Below, piece by piece: positions 1 to 6,798 of a stretch of 23,858 nt of DNA. A model generated the notes under the pieces. It ran no database searches. It saw nothing but the letters and a program-made list of their open reading frames with translations, and was not told where the DNA came from. Positions within the stretch are counted from its first letter, which is position 1, and every line of letters starts with the position of its first letter. The DNA lies in assembly GCA_051880335.1 (NCBI GenBank), contig JBJENT010000024.1, positions 1 to 23,858 of the forward strand. The letters are read 5' to 3'. Source of the DNA: 1XD8-76 sp051880335. Lineage in GTDB: Bacteria; Bacillota; Clostridia; Lachnospirales; Lachnospiraceae. The position numbers were made by a program, and so were the translations under genes.

Positions 1-359
1 AGGAACAGGAAGAACTGGAACACAGGATAAAAAGAGAATCAGAGTACCGGGAAGAAGGAAGGAAGCTTCGGGAAAGCGTATTGAATATCGCATTACTCCG
101 GGAAAATGAGGCTGCACTGAAATATATGGAGCAGGCCATTTTACAGCAGCGGCATCGTGTGAAGAAGGCAGAGAGCCAGGTGGAGACAGCAAGAGCCCGC
201 CTGCAGGAAGCCATGATAGAACGCAAGACTTATGAGAAACTGAAAGAAAAAGCTTTTGAAGAATTTAAAAAAGAAGTGGCAAAAGAAGAAAATAAAGAAA
301 CGGATGAACTGGTAAGCTACGTCTATGGACGAAGAACAATACAGGAAAACCGCAGCTGA
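1..359 (+). CDS. fliJ: Flagellar export chaperone FliJ, 5'-truncated by the window edge
   Basis: The frame is open from base 3 and ends at TGA 357-359, giving 118 residues of a protein whose start lies outside the window. FliJ-family proteins are usually about 145 residues, so roughly the first 30 are missing. The visible part is one long charged helix with heptad-like spacing, and its C-terminal half carries the ERKTYEKLKEK-type segment followed by an acidic/basic tail, typical of FliJ. Known role of the family: a coiled-coil stalk that sits in the FliI ATPase ring, touches FlhA and helps couple ATPase and proton motive force to export. A TTG at 81 could look like a start, but open coding sequence continues upstream of it, so it is internal. 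The next gene follows after 17 bases, and in related operons fliI lies directly upstream. Confidence 0.85.
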   Translation, partial: EQEELEHRIKRESEYREEGRKLRESVLNIALLRENEAALKYMEQAILQQRHRVKKAESQVETARARLQEAMIERKTYEKLKEKAFEEFKKEVAKEENKETDELVSYVYGRRTIQENRS

Positions 360-376
360 TTTTCAAGGAGAAATAA

Positions 377-1255
377 ATGGCAAAGCAGATGGATCCGGAA
401 GAAGCTCAGAGAGCTGCCGAGAAAAAGAAAATAAAAGATGAACGGAAAAAGCTGAAAGAAGAGCAGAAGAAGCAGAAAAAGGAAGCAAAACAGAAGGTAA
501 AAGAATTGTCTGCCCAGGAAGCGGAACTGACAGAGGACGAGGAACCGGGTGGAATTCCTGTTTTTCTGGTAACGGTTATTATTGTACTGATCTGGATTGC
601 GATTTTGTGCGTTCTGGTCAAACTGGACGTGGGTGGAATCGGTTCGGGCGTACTTGCTCCGGTGCTGAAAAATATTCCGGGAGTAAATAAAATCCTTCCG
701 GAGGAAAACAGTTTGTCAGAATCCGTGCCGGAAGATGCGTATAACGGATACACGGATATGGATGATGCCATCGAACAGATCAGACGACTGGAAATGGAAC
801 TGGAACAGGCCCAGGAGGCCAATCTCTCTCATGATGAGGAGGTGGCAGAATTAAAGGCTGAGATCAGCAGACTGCAAAGCTTTGAGGACAGCCAGCTGGA
901 ATTTGAACGAATCCGTACAGAATTCTATGAGGAAGTCGTATATGCGGAAAACGGGCCGGGTGCGGAAGAATACCAGAAATACTATGAAGCAATGGATCCG
1001 GCAACTGCAGAGTATATCTACAGGCAGGTGGTACAGGAAAATTCCGTCAGCAAGGAAATCGAAGAATATGCGTCTGCCTATTCTTCCATGAAACCAAAAG
1101 AAGCTGCAGCTATTTTTGATACGATGACAGATGATCTGGAACTGGTGGCTAAAATACTGGGCGCTATGGGGGCAGATGACAGAGGAAAAATCCTGGGACA
1201 GATGGATGAAGCAAATGCTGCCCGGGTGACCAAAATCATGGAGCCTGACCGCTGA
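377..1255 (+). CDS. MotE/YlxF-like membrane coiled-coil protein with MgtE_N-like domain
   Basis: 292 residues. Residues 1-56 are very rich in Lys and Glu and cytoplasmic in character. Residues 60-82 form a single hydrophobic membrane segment. Residues about 128-185 are a predicted coiled coil. Residues about 195-290 resemble the helical MgtE N-terminal domain, with the repeated pattern MKPKEAAAIFDTM and MGADDRGKILGQM. An AAGGAG site at 365-370 lies 6 bases before the ATG. The position between fliJ and fliK matches ylxF of Bacillus and the MotE-type genes of other bacteria. Some members of this group act as stator or motor accessory factors, but the function is not settled for clostridia, so I assign family and location only. 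The placement in the fla operon makes a flagellar role likely. Confidence 0.75.
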   Translation: MAKQMDPEEAQRAAEKKKIKDERKKLKEEQKKQKKEAKQKVKELSAQEAELTEDEEPGGIPVFLVTVIIVLIWIAILCVLVKLDVGGIGSGVLAPVLKNIPGVNKILPEENSLSESVPEDAYNGYTDMDDAIEQIRRLEMELEQAQEANLSHDEEVAELKAEISRLQSFEDSQLEFERIRTEFYEEVVYAENGPGAEEYQKYYEAMDPATAEYIYRQVVQENSVSKEIEEYASAYSSMKPKEAAAIFDTMTDDLELVAKILGAMGADDRGKILGQMDEANAARVTKIMEPDR

Positions 1256-1301
1256 AACCGGGATGAAAAAAATGCAGGAATGATTCCTTAAAAATAACAC
1301 G

Positions 1302-1320
1302 AAAAGATACGAAATCTTTT
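1302..1320 (+). other. Weak AT-rich hairpin upstream of fliK
   Basis: The arms AAAAGAT (1302-1308) and ATCTTTT (1314-1320) enclose a 5-base loop in the gap between the MotE-like gene and fliK. An additional short palindrome AGGAATGATTCCT lies at 1276-1288. The hairpin ends in four T, so it might act as a weak terminator or pause site for upstream transcription just before the sigma-28 promoter. The stem is mostly A-T pairs and short, so a strong terminator is unlikely. Confidence 0.3.
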
Positions 1321-1329
1321 GTATAAGTG

Positions 1330-1357
1330 TAAAGATTATTCGGTCTGTGACCGATAT
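1330..1357 (+). promoter_or_regulatory. Sigma-28 (FliA/SigD) type promoter upstream of fliK
   Basis: TAAA at 1330-1333 is followed by a 16-base spacer and ACCGATAT at 1350-1357. The known Bacillus sigma-D consensus is TAAA, 14-16 bases, GCCGATAT, so only one -10 base differs. The expected transcript start is near 1364, about 50 bases upstream of the fliK GTG at 1413, with the ribosome site inside the leader. It lies in the 157-base non-coding gap between the MotE-like gene and fliK. It would give the hook module and what follows a flagellar late-class input in addition to transcription from upstream. Confidence 0.65.
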
Positions 1358-1412
1358 TTATCTTGTAAGTAACAACAAACGCACATTGACAACTGAAGAA
1401 GGAGGTAAAGAA

Positions 1413-2837
1413 GTGACTAGTATGCCTGTAATGGATAAGAGTTCCGGCGTGAGGAATATCTTATCAGGAAAAACAGCAAAAACAAACGCTGACTCCATAT
1501 CAGGCGGATTCGGACAGTTCATGAAGCAGTCAAATGCTTCCGGCACCGAACGATCAGAAGCAGTCGAAATAAAAGACGACAATCCGAAGATGAAAGTAAA
1601 GGATTCTTCTGATAGCAGCAGAGCGGATGCGGTGCGGGAAAGAATGGACAGAAACAGCCAGGAAGATATGAAGTCACAAAAAACAGATGTCAAAGAAAAG
1701 ACACCTGAAGAAATCGCCGAAGATCAGACCAAAGTTGCAGAAGCAGTTGGACAGATGATCACCGTGATTGTCCAGGAACTTGGAGTCACACAGCAGCAGG
1801 TGGAGGATGCAATGCAGCAGCTGCAGATATCTGGTGCAGAGCTACTTACGCAGGATGGTGTGAAGAACGTGATGATTGCCTTGACAGAAGGTGCCGATCA
1901 GATGTCGTTATTGACAGATGAGACCCTTTATCAATCTGTTACAGAAGTTCTGGATACACTGGGGCAGACAGTAGACCAGCTGGCACAGTCTATGGGAATG
2001 GACAACATGCAGTTTGAAGACTATGTACAGGAGATGGTTTCATCCTTGCAGAAAGTGGCAGAGGATACCGGCACAGAAACATTGACCGGTCCGTTGGCAG
2101 ACAATGTGGAAGAAACAGCTTTCAATCAGACCCTTCAGAATACTGCAAAGGACAGTGGAAAATCCGAGAATGTCACCGGAAATCAGGAAAGTGAAATGAC
2201 GAAGGCAGAGGATTCATCAATGGATATCTTCAAAACAGATATTCAGAAGCAGTTCCAGAAACAGTCCGGACAAGGCGGACAGGAAAATCATTTCATGCAG
2301 GGTGGATTTGGTGATTCGATTCTCCAGTCACAGGGACTGGCGCAGGAAGTGGCAGATGTTCAGACTTCATTCCAGATGCCGGATACGCAGGAAATCATGG
2401 ACCAGATTATGGATTACATGAAAGTCCAGATGAAACCGGAAATGACTAATCTGGAAATGCAGCTTCATCCGGAATCCCTTGGAACCTTACATATTCAGAT
2501 TTCCAGTAGAGAAGGCGTGATGACTGCACAGTTTACAACCCAGAATGCGGAAGTAAAGGCAGTTTTGGAAAGCCAGATGATGGAACTGAAAACCAATCTG
2601 GAACAGCAGGGAATCAAAGTGGAAGCAGTGGAAGTGACAATTGCGGAATATACTTTGAATCAGAACTTTAGTGGAGATACTTCTGGACAGAACAGACAAA
2701 TGGGTGAGCAGAAAAAGGGCCGAAGCGTTATTCGGATAGAAGATCTGGATTCGGAACTTGAAGAGTTAAGCCCGGAAGAAATGCTGACCGCTGAAATGAT
2801 GCAGTCAGAAGGAGCAACAGTAAACTACACAGCATAG
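1413..2837 (+). CDS. fliK: Flagellar hook-length control protein FliK
   Basis: 474 residues from GTG 1413. I chose this start because GGAGG at 1401-1405 is 7 bases upstream. The frame stays open back to about 1347, but that extension would run through the sigma-28 promoter element and has no ribosome site. The N-terminal two thirds is polar, Gln/Glu/Ser-rich and low in complexity, as is usual for the exported ruler part. The C-terminal Flg_hook domain is clear: a MKPEMTNLEMQLHPESLGTL segment, then a beta-rich stretch and the ending LEQQGIKVEAVEVTIAEY. Known role: FliK is secreted during hook growth, measures hook length, and switches FlhB specificity from rod/hook to filament substrates. flgD follows after 12 bases, and flgE is close downstream, consistent with a hook module. 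Confidence 0.9.
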   Translation: MTSMPVMDKSSGVRNILSGKTAKTNADSISGGFGQFMKQSNASGTERSEAVEIKDDNPKMKVKDSSDSSRADAVRERMDRNSQEDMKSQKTDVKEKTPEEIAEDQTKVAEAVGQMITVIVQELGVTQQQVEDAMQQLQISGAELLTQDGVKNVMIALTEGADQMSLLTDETLYQSVTEVLDTLGQTVDQLAQSMGMDNMQFEDYVQEMVSSLQKVAEDTGTETLTGPLADNVEETAFNQTLQNTAKDSGKSENVTGNQESEMTKAEDSSMDIFKTDIQKQFQKQSGQGGQENHFMQGGFGDSILQSQGLAQEVADVQTSFQMPDTQEIMDQIMDYMKVQMKPEMTNLEMQLHPESLGTLHIQISSREGVMTAQFTTQNAEVKAVLESQMMELKTNLEQQGIKVEAVEVTIAEYTLNQNFSGDTSGQNRQMGEQKKGRSVIRIEDLDSELEELSPEEMLTAEMMQSEGATVNYTA

Positions 2838-2849
2838 GAGGAAAAAGAA

Positions 2850-3641
2850 ATGAGTTTAGTAGCACCGGTTGAAAACGGAAAATTAACAGAATCGGCATCT
2901 ACGACTTCCGTATCCAAAGCAAAATCTACAGCAGATCAGTACAGCCAGGATACTTTTCTGAAACTTCTTGTTGCGGAAGTGCAGAATCAGGATCCCCTGG
3001 AACCGTCTTCCAATACAGAATGGGTTTCCCAGTATGCAACATTCTCTGAACTGGAGACCATGCAGAGCATGAGCGCATCCTATGATCTGAGCAGGGCATC
3101 TGCACTGGTTGGAAAAATAGCGATCATGAAAGTGACCGGTTCAAACGGAGATACCAATCTGATACAGGGCAAAGTAGATTATGTAACATACGACAGCGGA
3201 AAAGCACTGCTTAACATTAACGGAAATGCTTATTCTATCGACGATCTTTATAATGTAGTAGATGAAGCATACTTAAATGCATACGATGCAGCTTATGAAT
3301 GGACCGTTTCCATGAACAAGTTACCATCCATCGGAAATGTAACTCTGGATGATAAGGATAAGATCACTGCGCTTTATGAGCAGTATGAGGAAATGGATGA
3401 TTATCAGAAATCCTTTATCGCAACAGACAGTGTAACAAAGATCAAGGAATACCGTAATCGTATCAATGAACTGTTGAAAGAACAGTCTGCAGCAGAAGAA
3501 ACGCCGGCAGTAGATGAAACAGAAAATGCAGAAAACACTGGAAATGCAGATGAAACGGAAACTGCCGAAGAAACAGGAAATACAGAAGAAACAAATGAAA
3601 CAGGCGAAGGAGTAAGTGGAGAAGATGAAACTACAGAATAG
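2850..3641 (+). CDS. flgD: Hook-capping protein FlgD with an extra C-terminal helical module and acidic tail
   Basis: 263 residues, with AGGAGG directly upstream overlapping the fliK stop. Residues about 27-85 are the conserved FlgD N-terminal region (TFLKLLVAEVQNQDPLEP, then the TEWVSQYATFSELETMQ segment). Residues about 86-135 look like the short beta-rich core of firmicute FlgD (GKVDYVTYDSGKALLNI). Residues about 136-211 add an extra helical module with the pattern LP..G.VTLDDKDKI, Y..MDDYQKSFI, KI..YRNRINEL, resembling helical repeats of secreted firmicute surface proteins. Residues 212-263 are a low-complexity Glu/Thr/Asn tail. FlgD is exported and sits at the growing hook tip to allow FlgE polymerisation. 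The gene's last 17 bases or more overlap the next coding region. Confidence 0.88.
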   Translation: MSLVAPVENGKLTESASTTSVSKAKSTADQYSQDTFLKLLVAEVQNQDPLEPSSNTEWVSQYATFSELETMQSMSASYDLSRASALVGKIAIMKVTGSNGDTNLIQGKVDYVTYDSGKALLNINGNAYSIDDLYNVVDEAYLNAYDAAYEWTVSMNKLPSIGNVTLDDKDKITALYEQYEEMDDYQKSFIATDSVTKIKEYRNRINELLKEQSAAEETPAVDETENAENTGNADETETAEETGNTEETNETGEGVSGEDETTE

Positions 3642-4032
3642 TGGATTTCTTTCACTTGAACAGGTACAAAATCAGTATTTGAACCAGAAACCGGTAAGCA
3701 GTTCCGGCAAAGGTACAAATCAGATTCCTTTTCAGAGCTATCTGGAGCAGGCAGAAGGAAAAAGGCTTTCCCTGGATGGAAATGTCAAATTTTCCAAGCA
3801 TGCAGCTAACAGACTCAGTACCCGTAACATCGAATTAACAGATGTCCAGATGCAGAGACTGGAGGAAGGAACCAAGAGAGCAGGAGAAAAGGGAATCAAA
3901 GATTCGCTGGTACTGGTGGATTCGCTGGCATTTATTGTAAATGTACCAAGCAGTACGGTGGTGACTGCAATGGATCAAAGTGAAACAAAAGAAAATATTT
4001 TTACCAATATTGATGGAGCCGTAATTGTATAG
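3625..4032 (+). CDS. Flagellar operon protein of the flg_new (TIGR02530) family
   Basis: 135 residues from ATG 3625. A GTG at 3616 in the same frame would add three residues. AAGGAG at 3607-3612 is only 3 bases from the GTG and 12 from the ATG, so the start is uncertain. Either way it overlaps the end of flgD and is probably translationally coupled to it. The C-terminal half carries the family signature: VKFSKHAANRLSTRNIEL, then an EEGTKRAGEKGIKDSLVLVD stretch and a hydrophobic ending. No signal peptide or membrane segment is seen. Family members lie between flgD and flgE in many clostridial and Bacillus-type fla operons, and their biochemical role is not established to my knowledge. A role in hook assembly is inference from position. 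Confidence 0.75.
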   Translation: MKLQNSGFLSLEQVQNQYLNQKPVSSSGKGTNQIPFQSYLEQAEGKRLSLDGNVKFSKHAANRLSTRNIELTDVQMQRLEEGTKRAGEKGIKDSLVLVDSLAFIVNVPSSTVVTAMDQSETKENIFTNIDGAVIV

Positions 4033-4110
4033 CTGGACCTGACGGAAGCTATCATTCCCGACCGACAGAAGGAATGAAGGACGGCCCTCTGAAACAGGAG
4101 GAAAAATCTT

Positions 4111-5808
4111 ATGATGAGATCAATGTATTCTGGTGTGGCAGGTCTTAAAACACATCAGACAAGAATGGACGTTATCGGTAATAATATCGCAAACGTTAAC
4201 ACAGTAGGTTATAAATCACAGTCTGTACAGTTCGCAGAACTGTTATATCAGACAACAAGTAATGCATCCGGACCAAATGCAACTGCCGGAACAGGTGGTG
4301 TTAATGCAAAACAGATCGGTCTTGGTGTAAAGACAGGAGCCATTTCTACAGCGATTACCAGAGCAGGTTCCGCTGAAACAACCAACAATCCTTTTGACCT
4401 GTGCATCACAGGTGACTCCTTCTTCGTTGTAAACAATGGACTGGACAATTTCTTCACAAGAGATGGTTCTTTTAACGTAGATGCAGCAGGTAACCTGGTA
4501 CTTTCTTCTACCGGTTACAATGTTATGGGTTGGCAGGTAGATGAAAATGGCGATATCAAACAGGATACCGTTTCTGCCCTTCGTATCATGAGTGCAGCCA
4601 ATATGACTTATCCACCGGAATCCACAACCCTTGCTTATGTATCCGGTATCATTGATAAGAACAGTACTGACTTTACCAATGCAGATGGTAAGATCATGAA
4701 CCTGAACTTCTATGACAAACGTGGTTACAGCTATACAGCAAAACTGGCTATTAAGGCAACCGGTACAGAAGGTCAGTACAGTTGTGAAGTGGTAAAAGTG
4801 CTGGATGCGAAAGGGAATGAAGTGGAAGGACTTACTGCAAAACTGGGCGGAAATAATCTTATTCCGTTTACTTCAGGGGATAAGACAATTAATCTGACTG
4901 ATGATTTGAAATATAACGAGGCGGATGCTACCATTGAAGTAGATGGCACTACATATAAAATTGTTGAAAACGAAAATGGTATTACTTTTACACAGGCTGA
5001 TGGTACTGCTATAGATGATCAGGATGCAATATGGGAAAAGATTGCTAAATCCAAAGGTGTTACAGATATAGATGAGTTTAAGAATTATGGTACGACAATA
5101 GAGATAGATGGAAAACAAACCATTCAGACGTTGGGAAAGAATTTGCTTACTTTATTGAAAGATGCAAAAGCAAATTCAGCTGACAATAACACGCTTACCC
5201 TTACGGGAAAGTTGAGCGAAAGCGTTATTCTTCGCTATAGCCCGGCTACTGGTGAATTCCAGGGGATTGGTACCGGCTCGGATACTACATCTACTGGTAT
5301 ATTGCAGCTTGGTGGAACAGGAATGGAAAACTTTAATGACATCACCATCGACTTCTCCGCATCCTCCAACGTAAACAACGAAGGAACCTCTACGGTATCC
5401 GCTACAAGCGGTGACAAAGACGGTTATGGAGCAGGTAGAAAACTGGGTGATATGACAGGTGTTTCCATTCAGAATAACGGTATGATCTATGCCACCTATG
5501 ACAATGGTCAGAGTAAGCTCCTGGGACAGATTGCAGTAGCATCCTTTGCCAATGCCTCCGGTCTGGCAAAAGAAGGCGATAACCTGTATTCTGCAACACA
5601 GAACTCCGGCCAGTTTGATGGAATCGGTATTGATATCACAGCAGATGGCGGATATATGACTACCGGTGAACTGGAGATGTCCAACGTAGACCTTTCCGCA
5701 GAACTTACCGGTATGATCGTTACCCAGCGTGGATTCCAGGCCAACAGCCGTATCATTACAGTTTCCGACAGCATGCTGGAAGAACTTGTTAATCTGAAAC
5801 GATCCTAA
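4111..5808 (+). CDS. flgE: Flagellar hook protein FlgE with an enlarged middle region
   Basis: 565 residues, with AGGAGG at 4097-4102 before ATG 4111. The N-terminus MMRSMYSGVAGLKTHQ followed by NNIANVNTVGYK is the conserved rod/hook family signature. The C-terminus has the matching GELEMSNVDLSAELTGMI, GFQANSRIIT and LEELVNLKR helix. The two ends form the hook core (D0/D1), and the middle makes the surface domains. Many firmicute FlgE proteins are 260-450 residues, so this one is long. Residues about 240-392 (nt about 4830-5290) look inserted: all 15 Ile codons counted there are ATT or ATA, while ATC predominates in both flanks (see findings). FlgE polymerises into the hook under the FlgD cap. 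A terminator-like hairpin follows 59 bases after the stop. Confidence 0.93.
   Translation: MMRSMYSGVAGLKTHQTRMDVIGNNIANVNTVGYKSQSVQFAELLYQTTSNASGPNATAGTGGVNAKQIGLGVKTGAISTAITRAGSAETTNNPFDLCITGDSFFVVNNGLDNFFTRDGSFNVDAAGNLVLSSTGYNVMGWQVDENGDIKQDTVSALRIMSAANMTYPPESTTLAYVSGIIDKNSTDFTNADGKIMNLNFYDKRGYSYTAKLAIKATGTEGQYSCEVVKVLDAKGNEVEGLTAKLGGNNLIPFTSGDKTINLTDDLKYNEADATIEVDGTTYKIVENENGITFTQADGTAIDDQDAIWEKIAKSKGVTDIDEFKNYGTTIEIDGKQTIQTLGKNLLTLLKDAKANSADNNTLTLTGKLSESVILRYSPATGEFQGIGTGSDTTSTGILQLGGTGMENFNDITIDFSASSNVNNEGTSTVSATSGDKDGYGAGRKLGDMTGVSIQNNGMIYATYDNGQSKLLGQIAVASFANASGLAKEGDNLYSATQNSGQFDGIGIDITADGGYMTTGELEMSNVDLSAELTGMIVTQRGFQANSRIITVSDSMLEELVNLKRS
4830..5290 (+). other. Codon-shifted variable segment inside flgE
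   Basis: Within flgE, Ile codons from about 4855 to 5301 are nine ATT, six ATA and no ATC. In the 5' flank I count eight ATC and four ATT among 12, and in the 3' flank about seven ATC and four ATT, with no ATA in either. The segment is also visibly richer in A/T and encodes a polar beta-rich stretch. This is the surface-exposed part of the hook, so replacement by recombination or relaxed selection are both possible. The edges are approximate. Confidence 0.55.
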
Positions 5809-5866
5809 TAGCATTTTGACATAAACAAATGGAAAATAATGTAAATAATTGTAAATAGGAGAGATG

Positions 5867-5900
5867 AAAGGCATTTGTCTATTGTGGCAGATGCCTTTTT
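5867..5900 (+). terminator. Intrinsic terminator-like hairpin after flgE
   Basis: The arm AAAGGCATTTG (5867-5877) pairs with CAGATGCCTTT (5888-5898), 11 base pairs including one G-T pair, around a 10-base loop. A run of five T covers 5896-5900. It lies 59 bases after the flgE stop and before a sigma-A-like promoter. It could end or attenuate transcripts coming from the hook genes. Confidence 0.6.
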
Positions 5901-5925
5901 ATACTACAAAATATTGTAATAAAAG

Positions 5926-5954
5926 TAGACAATCATACAAAAATTTAGTAAAAT
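5926..5954 (+). promoter_or_regulatory. Sigma-A-like promoter upstream of motA
   Basis: TAGACA at 5926-5931 and TAAAAT at 5949-5954 are separated by exactly 17 bases, each one base off the TTGACA and TATAAT consensus. The predicted transcript start is near 5961, about 47 bases before the motA TTG at 6008. It follows the hairpin at 5867-5900, so it could restart transcription for motAB and downstream genes. AT-rich sequence makes chance matches possible. Confidence 0.45.
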
Positions 5955-6007
5955 TGTTTGCAAAGGATACTTTTTTAGCGAAAGAAAAGTATATAAGGAG
6001 AAAAACG

Positions 6008-6796
6008 TTGGATATAGCATCATTAATTGGGTTAGTTGTATGTATCGTTCTGGTCGTTTTTGCTATCGTTGCCGGTAATGGTGTGGCTGCTATCATACAC
6101 TTTTTGGATTTCCAGTCCGCACTGATTACATTCGGTGGTGCTTTCTGTGCGATTCTTGCGGCAAATACCATGCAGGACTTTATCGGCGGCTTAAAGAGCT
6201 TTACTCTGGTGCTGAAGAAACCTGCTTTCAATATTCAGGATATGATTCAGAAAATTATAGATTTATCAAATGTTGCACGTAAGGAAGGTCTTCTTTCCCT
6301 GGAAGAAGCAGCAGGAGATCTGGATGATGACTTCCTGAAAAAGGGTATTTTATTAATTGTAGACGGTACAGATCCGGAACTGGTCAGAGGAATCATGGAA
6401 ACCGAACTGATCAGTATGGAAACACGACATAAAAAGAAAATTACATTCTGGGAGGATGTAGCTTCGATGGGACCTGCCTGGGGTATGATTGGTACTCTGG
6501 TTGGTCTCGTTAACATGCTCCAAAACATGTCGGATCCGTCTTCTATCGGACCGGCTATGGCGGTTGCTCTTATTACAACGTTGTATGGTTCCATGCTTGC
6601 GAACTGGATATGTACTCCGGTAGCAAATAAGTTAAAAGTAAACAATAACAATGAAGTTCAGATGAAAGAGATTATGATAGAAGGTCTTTTATCGATTCAG
6701 GCTGGTGAAAATCCACGAGTTATTGAAGAAAAGCTGAAATCATTCTTAGCACCGAAGGACAGAATCAGTTCTTCCAATGAAGAAGGTGGTGAATAA
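6008..6796 (+). CDS. motA: Flagellar stator protein MotA, PomA/MotP-like
   Basis: 262 residues from TTG 6008, chosen because AAGGAG at 5995-6000 is 7 bases upstream and the protein then begins MDIASLIGLVV, as in PomA/MotP proteins. The frame is open further upstream to an ATG at 5864, but that stretch crosses a terminator hairpin and the promoter and encodes nothing MotA-like. There are four membrane segments: about 4-24, 34-52, 152-173 and 183-204. The conserved core is MGPAWGMIGTLVGLVNML (154-171) followed by SDPSSIGPAMAVALITTLYG (175-194), with the family QAGENPR.IEEKL segment near 231-243. MotA pentamers surround a MotB dimer and rotate to push FliG. motB starts 2 bases after the stop. 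A rare TTG start may limit expression. Confidence 0.93.
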   Translation: MDIASLIGLVVCIVLVVFAIVAGNGVAAIIHFLDFQSALITFGGAFCAILAANTMQDFIGGLKSFTLVLKKPAFNIQDMIQKIIDLSNVARKEGLLSLEEAAGDLDDDFLKKGILLIVDGTDPELVRGIMETELISMETRHKKKITFWEDVASMGPAWGMIGTLVGLVNMLQNMSDPSSIGPAMAVALITTLYGSMLANWICTPVANKLKVNNNNEVQMKEIMIEGLLSIQAGENPRVIEEKLKSFLAPKDRISSSNEEGGE

Positions 6797-6798
6797 GG

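Noticed and set aside
1347..1412. Upstream extension of fliK
   Set aside because: Would overlap the sigma-28 -10 box and lacks a ribosome site; GTG 1413 has GGAGG at the right distance.
5816..5846. TTGACA right after flgE as a promoter
   Set aside because: The -35 box is perfect, but no acceptable -10 lies at 16-18 bases; it would also run into the terminator at once.
5176..5874. - strand open frame (about 232 codons) opposite flgE
   Set aside because: Antisense to a conserved hook gene; Cys- and Gly-rich without a family pattern; starts within the terminator hairpin.
5864..6007. 48-residue N-terminal extension of MotA from ATG 5864
   Set aside because: The stretch crosses a terminator hairpin and promoter; its AGGAG is only 2 bases from the ATG; MotA proteins begin as seen from TTG 6008.
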